Shown: positions 1-9,219 of the stretch, one piece after another
Position numbering within the stretch: the first letter of the stretch is position 1
How the letters are laid out: each line of letters starts with the position of its first letter
Origin: Perkinsus olseni
Lineage: Eukaryota > Perkinsozoa > Perkinsida > Perkinsidae
Reading direction: 5' to 3'
DNA length: 41,105 nucleotides
Assembly (NCBI GenBank): GCA_013115135.1
Contig: JABANP010000473.1
Coordinates: 1-41,105, forward strand
Notes under the pieces: generated by a model
Told to the model about the DNA's origin: nothing
Seen by the model: the letters and a program-made list of their open reading frames with translations, nothing else
Database searches by the model: none
Made by a program: the position numbers and the translations under genes

Positions 1-392
1 CATGAAACGTGGCGAGTTCATCACCGCAACAGTTGGACCAAGATAGAAAGAAATCGGACAGGAAATTCCGAAACTGAAAGTTCCGAAATTTTTCGGTTCT
101 AAGGGCTCCGCTCGCGGTTCCTGCTGCTGGAGTTGAACCGTTTGACAGTGGACCATCCACTGTGAATGGACCGAAAGAAAGGATCCGGAGCTCCTATGAT
201 CATCCTAGTTAGTGCAGTGGGCTCGACGAACTTGAGTACGCAGGCCTACGGGCCCCATTAGATGCGGAACATCGGGACTTTTCCGTAACAATGGGTTTCA
301 CTGCTAAACTCGCCCTGTGCAACGTCCTAGCGTAAATTCTCCAGTGCGGAAATTTTTACTGGGACAGACTATCACCGCAGAACACTACCGCT
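1..392. repeat. ~400-bp dispersed repeat, copy 1
   Basis: Nearly the same sequence returns at 4612-5018. Both copies share the opening CATGAAACGTGGCGAGTTCA, a GTGGACCATCCAC hairpin, a GGATCCGGAGCTCC tract and the closing CCGCAGAACACTACCGCT. Differences are scattered substitutions and small indels. Copy 1 begins at the window edge, so its true left end is unseen. No long reading frame is conserved. A shorter, more decayed relative of the middle part (TCCTACGATCATCCT) lies near 17138-17210. It could be a non-autonomous mobile element; no target-site duplication was found. Confidence 0.85.
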
Positions 393-1981
393 TTCTGTTA
401 GCCGGACTTGGCAAGTCATCATGTTAGTTACTAGCTGGAGCTATCGCGCCAGCCGTAGATTTAACAACATCCCATTTCAGCATTCTGAGAATGGCGGGGG
501 CCGATTGCCATTCTCCGGCAGAATGCCATTCTCGACAGGAGGAAATCTTCGAGCATCCGACTTTGCGGGCGGCAGTGCCGCTGCGGCACCTCACACCGAA
601 GGATTCACGCCATAGTGGCCTCGCCACTTCTGCAACGGCAGGCGCGCAATTATTCTACCGAGATTCGAATCTTAGTGACGGAGCACCTCTCGATTCATCC
701 CTGGCTGATGAGCGGACTGCGGGTCCTCGAGTTGAATAGTATCCTGTTCAAAGACCCGTTGAGTGGCGATATAACTCCGTCGCGATCTAACACAGAAATT
801 GCACACTTCCGAAATGCTCCAGCCCGTAGAACTTAAGCTAATGGGGATTCAGCGCCCGTAGGGCGCAGGAATTTTTTCGGCGCGCGTTAGAGTTGTTGAA
901 AATTTCCGATATTTTCCACTTTTTCCTGAAATTTCCAGGAATTTCCGTTTCCAGAAATTCTAGCGATGGCCCCTTATAAACGCCACATCTCTGAAAGACG
1001 GTCCCTCAGGGCACCAGTCGTCACGCCGATTTCCACGATAGTGATATTCAGAACTCTTCTGTCGCCAGCTGCTGCTGTCTTCGCCAGGAAGCAAAATCGC
1101 AGAGCCTTGCCCTTCAATAACCAACGAATGAAAATCAGAGAACTGAGAAAACGGTTTTCTCGGTTTTATGATCGTTCTCCAGTAAGGTTACCTCACTGAT
1201 GTATCGATGAGAGTGAAAGAGGAGATGAGAGCGAGTTGTCTCTCGTTCGAGAAGAGGCGTGTTGTGCCACGGTCCGTAGCCCACGGAAGCACCCTTTCCA
1301 CCAACAACTTGTGAGACGCGAGCTGTGACGAATACTGAATGTGACGAGCCGTACACGGCTCGTACACTAAATACTCGTTCACCCCGTGGATCCGTACGCC
1401 GTCATTTCGTACGCATAAAACTCGTATACATGAAACTCGTGCACGTAGTACTCGTACACATGAAACTGATACTCTACCAACTCGTACACGAGTACCACTC
1501 GTGAACAATCACGACTCGTACACTACAAAATAGCGTGCGCAAATATGTGCGGCAACCTGACGCCGGCAGGAGACTGATTGTATCGCTTTGAGGTTTTCCT
1601 AATGGGTATGGGTATACGAAGAGGATAGGCCAGTGTTTCCGAGTGGTCCGGCTTGAAGCTGTGCGCTGCAGCGGGTGTGTAACGGTCATTAACAGGCTTT
1701 ATGCCGTACTAGAAAGAGCACAAATCTCTGAATTTCATTTCTCGATTGGGCGCCACCGTTGTCCTTTGAGGGGGCCTCAATCAGTGGAGACGAAAGTCAG
1801 CCATGACCCGCGGCTCACGGCACGTGATAACTGATGCACTCCTCGATTACAGTTGTTTTTAGATGATTCTGACAGTCAGAATTTGAGCACCCACTTTTTG
1901 ATTGAAGGAGAACCAGCATCGAGTCGGGGATCCAGAGTCCGGATTCAGACGAGCCGCCGAAGTGATCCTTGATGCGCCCCA
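393..1981. other. Gene-poor stretch with degenerate ACTCGTACAC repeats
   Basis: No convincing gene is seen. Near 481-540 the words CATTCT and AGAATG recur, including a CATTCT-G-AGAATG palindrome at 481. From about 1340 to 1530 a degenerate array of ACTCGTACACATGAA-like words (15-20-bp spacing) includes GAGCCGTACACGGCTC and ACTCGTACACGAGT. It looks like an old minisatellite. The short open frames here are not protein-like. Confidence 0.4.
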
Positions 1982-2130
1982 GTCGTGAACGCACCACAAG
2001 CATTGTCTCCGTTAACTAATTCTTCGTTACGGTCATAATCGACGTCGCCAGGGATAGTAGACATCGACAGACGGGAAGCAGTGGCCGATGACAACTCAGG
2101 GTTGTCTGAAGGGGCATAGTACCGTGTGGC
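1982..2130. repeat. Dispersed repeat R2, copy 1
   Basis: Matches 10897-11035. Both start TCGTGAACGCACC and share a diverged but collinear run through TAGTAGACA, GAAGCAGTG, CCGATGAC and GGGTTGTCTG. In this copy the left edge is plain. In the 10.9-kb copy the left edge is doubled into a long palindrome. No coding potential is evident. Confidence 0.75.
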
Positions 2131-2139
2131 CCACTAGGC

Positions 2140-2415
2140 CCTGGCTGGCAATTTGCTGTCAAGTGTGGCGCTGTCTACCCTTAGGAAGGGCCCCTTACAC
2201 TCGTGCATGCATGTACGTATCATAGATCGCGCTATGGGGTGCGCTCTTGCTCCTCTCGGATTCTCCAGTCTCATATTAAGCAACCATGAAGTACACCTGC
2301 AGTCAAATATAGTCTATACTTCACTTTATTGCTATGCTTATCAAGGAAAGGGCGTAAGGGCAAGTACCTACGGCCTTTTTCATTCCGCAGGCTCGAATCA
2401 TAGTTTCCGGTATCT
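2140..2415 (+). repeat. Conserved 5' flank of the secreted-protein gene
   Basis: This block resembles 7180-7375 upstream of the second paralogue. Shared landmarks are GGCTGGC, GTGTGGCGC or TGTGGCGCC, GTACGTA, TAGATCGCGCTAT and ATGGGGTGC. The flank was therefore duplicated with the gene and may hold its promoter. I see no TATA box or known operator that I can name. Confidence 0.55.
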
Positions 2416-2489
2416 TGTCAGAGCCTCTTGTGTTCTACACCCCCTCACGGGAGTTTCTGATAGATAGTTCGGTTCCCAAAACTTCCCCT

Positions 2490-3227
2490 ATGATAAAACT
2501 CATTCAACCTTGGCTGATGATTGTTCAGCTGCTGGTGTGCGTGACGGGTCAAGATGTCGGAAGGTTCGAGTTCTCTTCGGATGTGTTCTATATGTCCTAC
2601 AGTGTGTACGAAGACCATCGTGTTGACTTCACCTTCAAAATGAATGATAAGCCGGCCTTCGCTGACGGTCCCTACCACCTCTTGAAGAAGCTCGGTAGCA
2701 CCTACGAGGTTGATTTGAACAACACGTTTGAAGGCGCCGACTACTGGTACCAGAATATTGACCTAAGCCTCCCAGGGAAAAAGTTCCTCAAGGGCGACTT
2801 GACCCTCCTATATTATCTGACCGCTGATTCCATCTCCGTCAACTTCCGAGGCCGAGGCATATTGTTTACCAGGGTCGGGTTCGGCATCAACCCAGGCCTA
2901 TATCTCTACAGGTCCCCTGCTTCGCCGAATCTAAAGGTGATTTACGATATATACGCTGACGGCGATGTGCGCATGCAGGTCGAGTGTGTTGGTAATCCTC
3001 CCCACTACGAGCTTTTCAAGTTCAAGAGCGTTGATGGTCAATACCTGCACTATGTTGTGGATTCGACTGAACAAGCTGCTCTTGAAAAATACCTCGACGC
3101 TATCAAGAAGTTTTGCCCGACCGCGAATCTGAAGAAGGGGGTCGATCTATCATGGGCAACCTTCGCCACTGGTGCGACGCTTATTATACCAGTTGGAGGC
3201 ACTCGCCAGGTCCTCCGGAAGCTCTGA
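2490..3227 (+). CDS. Secreted protein, paralogue 1 of a local family
   Basis: Intronless, 245 codons. I chose the ATG at 2490 rather than the in-frame ATG at 2415 because it begins a clean signal peptide (MIKLIQPWLM, then a hydrophobic core ending CVTG, cleavage likely before QD), and because it aligns with the paralogue starts at 7664 and 18618. The mature protein is about 225 residues, rich in alternating hydrophobic and aromatic residues (beta-strand-like). It has two cysteines (VECV and KFCP), conserved in all three paralogues. Shared landmarks are FADG, TYEVD, ADSISVNF, RVGFG, YLYRSP, IYADG and a C-terminal GTRQVLRKL. It is about 75% identical to paralogue 2 over the first 60 residues. 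I do not recognise the family. Export from the cell is inferred; the function is unknown. Confidence 0.85.
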   Translation: MIKLIQPWLMIVQLLVCVTGQDVGRFEFSSDVFYMSYSVYEDHRVDFTFKMNDKPAFADGPYHLLKKLGSTYEVDLNNTFEGADYWYQNIDLSLPGKKFLKGDLTLLYYLTADSISVNFRGRGILFTRVGFGINPGLYLYRSPASPNLKVIYDIYADGDVRMQVECVGNPPHYELFKFKSVDGQYLHYVVDSTEQAALEKYLDAIKKFCPTANLKKGVDLSWATFATGATLIIPVGGTRQVLRKL

Positions 3228-3239
3228 GTACTTCCTGGC

Positions 3240-3480
3240 TATTCGTGCAGCCCATGCTAGAGTCACTCCGATTCGAGTGTAGCCGTTACGGCCTGGATCA
3301 GCCAAGCACTTCACAAGGTAGTCTCCGTATTTCTCGACATTTTAGTAGGCCCTCCGTATTCGTGCCTTCTGTGGTTGAGTTCCGCACAGCCTTATTGGCG
3401 GTCCGCTACAGCGACACAATCGGTACGATCTGGTTGCAACATCTCTCGACAGTTTTGGATGGTTTCGGGTTGAGTGAGTT
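3240..3480 (+). repeat. Duplicated 3' flank of paralogue 1
   Basis: Matches 8600-8845 downstream of paralogue 2. Shared landmarks are TAGAGTCACTC, GAGTGTAGCCGTTACGGCC, GTAGTCTCCGTATTTCTCG, GCCTTATTGGCGGTC and CTCGACAGTTTTGGATG. The segment therefore duplicated as flank, gene and flank. The reading frame across it is not preserved between copies, so it is treated as non-coding (3' UTR or intergenic). Confidence 0.75.
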
Positions 3481-3606
3481 TCACTGGAACTGTTCCACAC
3501 TACACCTTTCCGACAGCAAGTTCGTAAATAGAACCATCAAATCCGCCAAGTCCGCGGATTCCGTACATAGAACTTTCAATTTCGTGATGAAGTCGGCACC
3601 TTCGTG

Positions 3607-3637
3607 ACTCACGATTCGTGAGTTCGATTCCCACACG
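3607..3637 (+). repeat. tRNA T-arm-like fragment within a palindrome
   Basis: GAGTTCGATTCCC resembles the tRNA B box and T arm, and overlaps a palindrome with 8-bp arms and a single-base centre (3607-3623). No complete cloverleaf can be drawn. It is probably a decayed tRNA-derived fragment. Confidence 0.35.
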
Positions 3638-3689
3638 ATGTACCTCTCAGTTTTGCAATGAGGAATTTCAAATCCACGTAAAATACCTC

Positions 3690-4070
3690 AAATATTGGTG
3701 GATGGTCCTTTGGACTTTCTCCTTCAGGGCCCTGGGAAACTCAACTTCGCAAACGGGAAGCTTCAACCAGGTGGAATGTTCGATTTCGTTCCCGCTGCCC
3801 CTCTAAGCCGCATCCTTCACCTCCATGCCATGCCAACAATCCCTCACAGATTGGCGCGAGCCATGCGCTCTCTACGAACTATGAAACCTTTTTCGCTCCG
3901 CCATTGCTCAGAGCGCACGACTCAAAAATGCGCCTCAAGAGTCGCTTCCGGAGTCGTTCGATTAATATCTCGGTCTATCGGAAGTGTGGGGTGAGGACTA
4001 ACAGGTCGAAAGCCCGGCCCGAGAGCTTGAGTACAGGCTCATCACTTGTGGGTCTGAATCCCGCAAGTGT
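3690..4070 (+). other. Possible coding remnant and second tRNA-like fragment
   Basis: One reading frame from 3695 gives a protein-like stretch around GKLNFANGKLQPGGMFDF, preceded by CCTTCAG as a possible splice acceptor. It is too short to name and may be a broken exon. At about 4048-4072 the sequence GTGGGTCTGAATCCCGCAAG again looks like a damaged tRNA T arm. Confidence 0.25.
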
Positions 4071-4102
4071 TTCCAACCGATAGTCACATTACCCCCTTGG
4101 CC

Positions 4103-4250
4103 TTCTCCTCATAGACAGTTCGGTTGCCACAGCTTCCTCAAAGACGGAAGTTTCATCATGAAACTCATTCAACGGTTGAATTTCAACCTGATTGTTGTTC
4201 AGCTGCTGATGTGCGTGACGGCCCCAGGCTGGGGCCCCCAGCCATCCTGA
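4103..4250 (+). pseudogene. Signal-peptide remnant of the secreted family, fused to a repeat
   Basis: From about 4103 the sequence follows the 5' flank of paralogues 1 and 2 (ACAGTTCGGTTGCCACA). An ATG at 4158 then encodes a signal peptide of the same family (MKLIQ, with the core VVQLLMCVT). Similarity stops at about 4221, exactly at the end of the signal peptide. The frame then runs into the GC-rich palindromic end of the element at 4227 and stops at 4250, giving 30 codons. The mature domain is gone. It reads as a third tandem copy truncated by an element junction. Confidence 0.75.
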
Positions 4251-4400
4251 GACATTGCATTAGGTTGTAGAACGGCTCGATAGGTCAGGTGCCTCGTATT
4301 TCTCGCCAGTCGATTACTGTCTCCGATTTCGTCTTTTGGGTTGTCAATTAATAAAGGAGCAGACATAGACTGGCGAGGCCCGGTCCGGGGTGATTACGGT
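4227..4400. mobile_element. Structured ~180-bp element, copy A
   Basis: Resembles 11080-11290. Both begin with a hairpin-prone end and CAGCCATC. They share CTCGATAGGTCAGG, then two distant arms that can pair (CTCGCCAGTC near 4298 with GACTGGCGAG near 4367), and both end GGCGAGGCC(C/T)GGTCCGGGG. The left end here is the palindrome GGCTGGGG-C-CCCCAGCC (4227-4243). There is no reading frame. It is a small non-autonomous element or a structured RNA gene; which one cannot be told. Confidence 0.6.
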
Positions 4401-4447
4401 CCGTAGCAAAGACGTTCACAGGGGTACCCCAGGGGGGTCAAAAATTT

Positions 4448-4492
4448 TGGCTAAGCGGAGGAATTTTGACTCAAAATTCCTCCGCTTAGCCA
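4448..4492. repeat. 45-nt perfect palindrome, 22-bp arms, 1-base centre
   Basis: The left arm starts TGGCTAAGCGGAGG and the right arm is its exact reverse complement, with a single C (4470) between them. An outer pair, GGGGGTCA near 4433 and TGACCCCC near 4514, extends the foldback imperfectly. It would extrude as a cruciform or fold as RNA. Nothing suggests a rho-independent terminator role in this eukaryote. Confidence 0.95.
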
Positions 4493-4611
4493 GTTGCCAC
4501 CCCCAAGTAAGCTGACCCCCATTCCTAGCGTGACCCCTCCCTGTAGAAAATTGCTGGGGGCTCGGCATGCCCGTTCGTGTCTCGTTGAGACCCTCAGTTC
4601 AACATAGCCTA

Positions 4612-5018
4612 CATGAAACGTGGCGAGTTCATCACCGCAACAGTTGGATAAAGATAGAAAGAAATCGAACAGAGAATCCGTAATCGAAAATTTAAATATT
4701 TCACTTAGGAATGGATTTTAAGTGCTCCGCTCGCGGTTCCTGCGGCTGTAGTTGAACCGTTTGACAGTGGACCATCCACTGTGGATGGACCGAAAGAAAG
4801 GATCCGGAGCTCCTACGATCATCCTAGTCGGCGCAGCAGGCTCGACGAACTTGAGTACGCAGGCCTACGGGCCCCATTAGATGCGGAACATCGGGAATAT
4901 TCCGTAACAATGGGTTCCGTGGCTAACTTGCCCCGTGCAACGTCCTAGCGTAAATTCTCCAATGCGTTCAATCCGAAATTTTAACTGGGACAGACTATTA
5001 CCGCAGAACACTACCGCT
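4612..5018. repeat. ~400-bp dispersed repeat, copy 2
   Basis: Second copy of the repeat at 1-392, same orientation. It starts CATGAAACGTGGCGAG and ends CACTACCGCT. The flanks differ from those of copy 1, so this fixes the right end of the repeat and suggests the left end is close to the CATGAAACG start. Confidence 0.85.
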
Positions 5019-7180
5019 ATAAGAAGTGTAGCCCCCACTGCCCATTCTACGCCAACAATAGAGGGAAGTCAAATGGGCGTTGTGATTCGCGATTCTGACA
5101 ACTGAAGACGCACTCTGTGATTGTGTAGGCACGCTATGATAGTGTCACTATCCTGTCTCCTAGCGCTAGTGGTATATTTTCCTCCTGTAATCACAAAGAT
5201 CAGACTTCTAGCAGCATCAGTAAATTAGTGACGCGTGAACCCGGCATTAAATGCCGGGTTCTAGTGACTAAATGTTGGAGAACTGTGCGAGTTCCGCACG
5301 GTCTAAAATGAAGTGCCATGTCTGAGGTATGCTGTGAGCAGGGTTGTTCAAATCGTGAGAGAATCAGTTGAGCATGGTGTAGAGGATAGCAGAGTCTTCA
5401 TATTATCCTTCATCTCTCGTAGTAACTGAGCGGTACTGTTTTTCTTTAGTTTGTGTGATTTCACTATGATATGAACACAACTAAGATTCCTCAGCTCTGA
5501 AGCTAGGAGTATGACAAAGACGAGTGGGTATTACTATACTATTGATTGTGATGATCGTGAGATGAGCTTTCCAGATCATATGTCTTCTATCAAGTTGGAT
5601 TTCCCATTCGTATTATTTCCTCTTATCTATGCCGTCTTCTCCGCAGGGTAATGATAGTACTATGCACAAGGAAAAAGGTGTTGAGTTTGTTGACAGCCAA
5701 GATGATTCTACTACAATGGCGTTTCTAGTAAACGCATAAACCGCAAAGAGACCTACCAGCGGTAGGCTACCACGATCGGCTGGCAGTTGCATCTTGCGTC
5801 TGGGTATGAGCAGCAATAGCGTATCCGCTGGACACGCTGAACTTATACACCCTGGGGTCCAGGGCCTGGACACTGTCCAGGGTGATCGATGCTTTCTGGT
5901 CCCAGCCAGTATAGCGGCGACCAGTGGCCGGCGAGTGGGCTACTCCGAGCGAGCGGAATAATCCTCGGATGGAGTTGGTGGTAGGATAGGTTGCTCTTGT
6001 AGAAGGAGTCACACCTGTCGCAGTACGAGCTGGCTGAACGGATATGGACTGATGCGTGTGGTCGGAGTTGGACCTTGCAGAGGAAGGACTTGAGAGTTGG
6101 GTTCACGAATACGACGAGCGATGACTCTGCCGGATCCACCAGGCAGGAGAGCGAGGATATGCCATCACCAATCTGAAGGTGGTAAAGGTAGGATCGCAGC
6201 CATCCGATGGCTGAATGTGGGGTCATTTCTGAGGCAAAATTCATGCTTCTTTGAGCGGCTGGGATGCCATGCTAGAGATCATGAGCTCATGGAAGGAAGT
6301 AACCGCAAAAGATTGAGGAGCCAGTACCTGCGGCCCGCAGGCTGCGGGGTGCTAGAGATCTTAAGGCAGGAGGGGCATTCTCGCAAGGTTGGCGACGCCA
6401 GCTGTTCTTGAGCGATGAGGGTAACAGACTAGTAGTTCCGGCGGGCGAAGGATAAGTGGCTAGAGGTTATGCTATTGTGAACTTATTGGGAGTGTCCGGG
6501 ACACGCCCCAAAAGCTGCTCTGACTACTGCACTGGAACTCTGTATAGCGGAGCTATTTGAGACGAATCTCAGAGAGTGGTACAACAAGACTCGAAAGGCG
6601 TTGCTCAATAATGAGAATCCATAGCGCAGTCTAGCTTGACCTACGTTCTAGCCCACGCAGTACGAGGGCCCTACCCATGCACACGAGTACGTGACGCAGG
6701 ATGATGTCAGATAGTTATCTAAGACCAATGATATGTCGTAGGAAAAAAGGCAATTGCAGCAATGATGGTCTAACAGCTGAGTGCTACATAGCGAATAGTT
6801 TGTCGCCTGTATGAGTCGTTCCGTATAGTAACGACTATGATAGTCCTCACTATGTTGCCTCCATAGCGCAGGACTTCCTAGCCCGTATTAGACGAGCTAC
6901 GTGCGGGTGCTCCCCAATGAGCTGCGGGAAACTCGTGAATCACTTGCTATTCATAAGCATGCTGACGATCGCTCCGCCGATACACGTGGAAGTCGGAGGC
7001 CGGGCTAAGCATGTGCGTGGAGTGGTTTCAAAATCACCCCCGAGTTATCTCATGAATCATGAGTCATGATCAGAATGTCATTCTCAGAATGACCCACGTG
7101 AAGGTCTCCCGCGCGTAGCTGCTGTCCTCATCATTCCCCGGGGGTGAACGATAATTCATGATCGGCCGACCGGACCCCGG
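5019..7180. other. Intergenic stretch with decayed coding pieces and palindromes
   Basis: No intact gene is seen. About 5035-5100 resembles 17460-17540 (CATTCTACG, GCGTTGTGAT, CGCA or GCGATTCT). About 5900-5925 resembles 17604-17630 (CCAGTATAGCGGCGACCA). Minus-strand frames around 5770-6240 read like coding (for example GWDQKASITLDSVQALDP) but shift frame and contain stops, so they are probably a dead gene or element. One-base-centre palindromes lie at 5138-5152, 5237-5261, 5857-5871, 7049-7063 and 7077-7093. Confidence 0.4.
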
Positions 7181-7663
7181 CTGGCGATCGGCTATCAATT
7201 GTGGCGCCGTCGTGCGTGGTCGTACGTACTGTAGATCGCGCTATTGGCCCATAGTATGGGGTGCCCTCATCTCAAGCAGCTATGCTTCGATGCACATGAA
7301 TAAAATATGAAGCAGGACGTGAGGGCAACTATCGGAGGCCCTCTGTCTGCGCAAAGTCGGATCATAGTCTCACACACCCAAAAGGAGCTTTCTAATAGAT
7401 ATGCCCTATAGTGACAACTACCTCCATTGCTGCTGCGTACCTACCTTGATCTTTCGTGCGCCTTTGCTCGTGGTACGTTCGTCTGAGCCAGCACGTGCGT
7501 TCCTCGTCATACTATTAAACATACGTTCGCCCTGAACCCCCGAAGAGATCAGTTTTCTCCCAACTCCCCTCGAGTCCAATCTTGCATTTCTTTGAGCCCC
7601 GTCTCAAATAGCCGCACTGCACTGAGTTATACTGCAGATAGTTCGGTTGCCAGAACTTCCCCA

Positions 7664-8401
7664 ATGATGAAACTCATTCAACCTTGGCTGATGCTTGTTC
7701 AGCTGCTGATGTGCGTGACGGGTCAAGATGTCGGGAAATTCGCCTTCTCTTCGAACGAGTTCTATATGGCATTCAGTGTGTACGAAGACCATCGTGTTGG
7801 CATCACCTTCAAGGTGGATGGAAAGGCGGCCTTCGCTGACGGTCTCTACCCCCTCCTAAAGACCTCCGGACACACCTACGAAGTTGACTTCCGCAAGACT
7901 TATGGGGGTGTTGACCACTGGTACCAGGCTATTGACCTACTCTTTCCAGGGAAAAGATTCCGCAAAGGCGACTTGGCCTTCTTATTTTACAATACCGCTG
8001 ATTCCATCACCGTCAACTTCCGAGACCGAGGAGTCTTGCTCACTAGGGTCGGGTTCGGCATCAATCCAGGCATATACCTCTACAGGTCTCCCGATGCTCC
8101 GCGTCTCAAGGTGGTTTACGATATATACGCCGACGGCGGTGTGCGCATGCAGGTCTGGTGTGATGGAGGTCCTTCTCACTACGAGCTCTTCAGGTTCAAC
8201 CGCGCTGATCGTCCCTACGTGCACTATGTTGTGGACCCGACTGAACAAGCTGCTCTTGACAGATACCTCGACGATATCAAGAGGGCTTGTCCGACCTTGA
8301 ATCTGAAGAAGGGACGCGATCTATCAGTGGTGACCTTCGCCACTGGAGTGACGGTAGTCATACCAGTTGAGGGTGCTCGCCGGCTCCTTCAGAAGCTCTG
8401 A
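7664..8401 (+). CDS. Secreted protein, paralogue 2 of a local family
   Basis: Intronless, 245 codons, the same length as paralogue 1. The ATG at 7664 (first of two adjacent ATGs) aligns with the start at 2490 and opens a signal peptide ending near CVTG. The mature part keeps the family landmarks FADG, TYEVD, ADSITVNF, RVGFGINPG, YLYRSP, IYADG, HYVVD and the C-terminal GARRLLQKL, and both cysteines (QVWC and RACP). It carries a few more Arg residues than paralogue 1. The upstream ~200 bp and downstream ~240 bp blocks are shared with paralogue 1, so this is a segmental duplicate. The function is not recognised. Confidence 0.85.
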   Translation: MMKLIQPWLMLVQLLMCVTGQDVGKFAFSSNEFYMAFSVYEDHRVGITFKVDGKAAFADGLYPLLKTSGHTYEVDFRKTYGGVDHWYQAIDLLFPGKRFRKGDLAFLFYNTADSITVNFRDRGVLLTRVGFGINPGIYLYRSPDAPRLKVVYDIYADGGVRMQVWCDGGPSHYELFRFNRADRPYVHYVVDPTEQAALDRYLDDIKRACPTLNLKKGRDLSVVTFATGVTVVIPVEGARRLLQKL

Positions 8402-8599
8402 GTACTTCGTGACATCATTCGATGACCTCGATACCATCGGTGGTCAGTCGTGAAGCTTTTCAGATTTCGTTATCAACTTTTCATTATACTCATTTCTCCG
8501 GCGCATATAGCCAGTCATCGGGAGGCCGGCTGTGTGCTTTGCCGCTCGGAGAAGTTGGCAGGGGCATGACACAAGATTCTCTTATACTTTTGGCTATCC

Positions 8600-8845
8600 C
8601 AACGGGCCATGTTAGAGTCACTCAATCCGAGTGTAGCCGTTACGGCCTGGATCAGCCAAGCACTTCATTAGGTAGTCTCCGTATTTCTCGACATTCGAGC
8701 AGGCCCTCCATGCTTCCATGCGTATCCATGCCTTCTGTGGTAGAGGTTCGCAAAGCCTTATTGGCGGTCGCATACAACGACATATTCGGTACGATCTGGC
8801 CACCACAGTCTCGACAGTTTTGGATGCTTTTGCGTTGAGCGAGTT
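8600..8845 (+). repeat. Duplicated 3' flank of paralogue 2
   Basis: Counterpart of 3240-3480. Between the stop codon and this block about 200 bp are present here but not after paralogue 1, so one copy has gained or lost DNA. Just beyond it, near 8945-8985, a CCGGACCGGTCCG-rich tract forms nested palindromes. Confidence 0.7.
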
Positions 8846-9219
8846 CCCTGCTGGAGGTGACCAGAACTCCTGGCCGGAAGGTATGGCGCGCAGCCGTACC
8901 GCGCGAAAGGCAGTAAGGGCGCCGTACCGACCGTTTTGCCGCAGTGCCGGACCGGACCGGTCCGACCGGTGTCGCAGGTACGGCCGAGCTCCGATAGATA
9001 TTCGAAATTTGGCAGGGCAGATTGGACATGATCATTAACAGTAACAACAATTGACAAGGATCGTTAGATTGTTAGAGATGGTACATATCTAGGAAGTCAT
9101 TCTTCCTCAGCACTCCCGATCTCGAGGATGATATCTTCCGAAAAGCACTCAAAACGGAGTTTCGAAGCTTGAACTACACGCTACGTTTGATGTGTCCTGC
9201 CTCGAATACGTAATACACT

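Noticed and set aside
4448..4492. Rho-independent terminator
   Set aside because: A strong hairpin, but there is no T-tract, no bacterial gene nearby, and the organism is eukaryotic.
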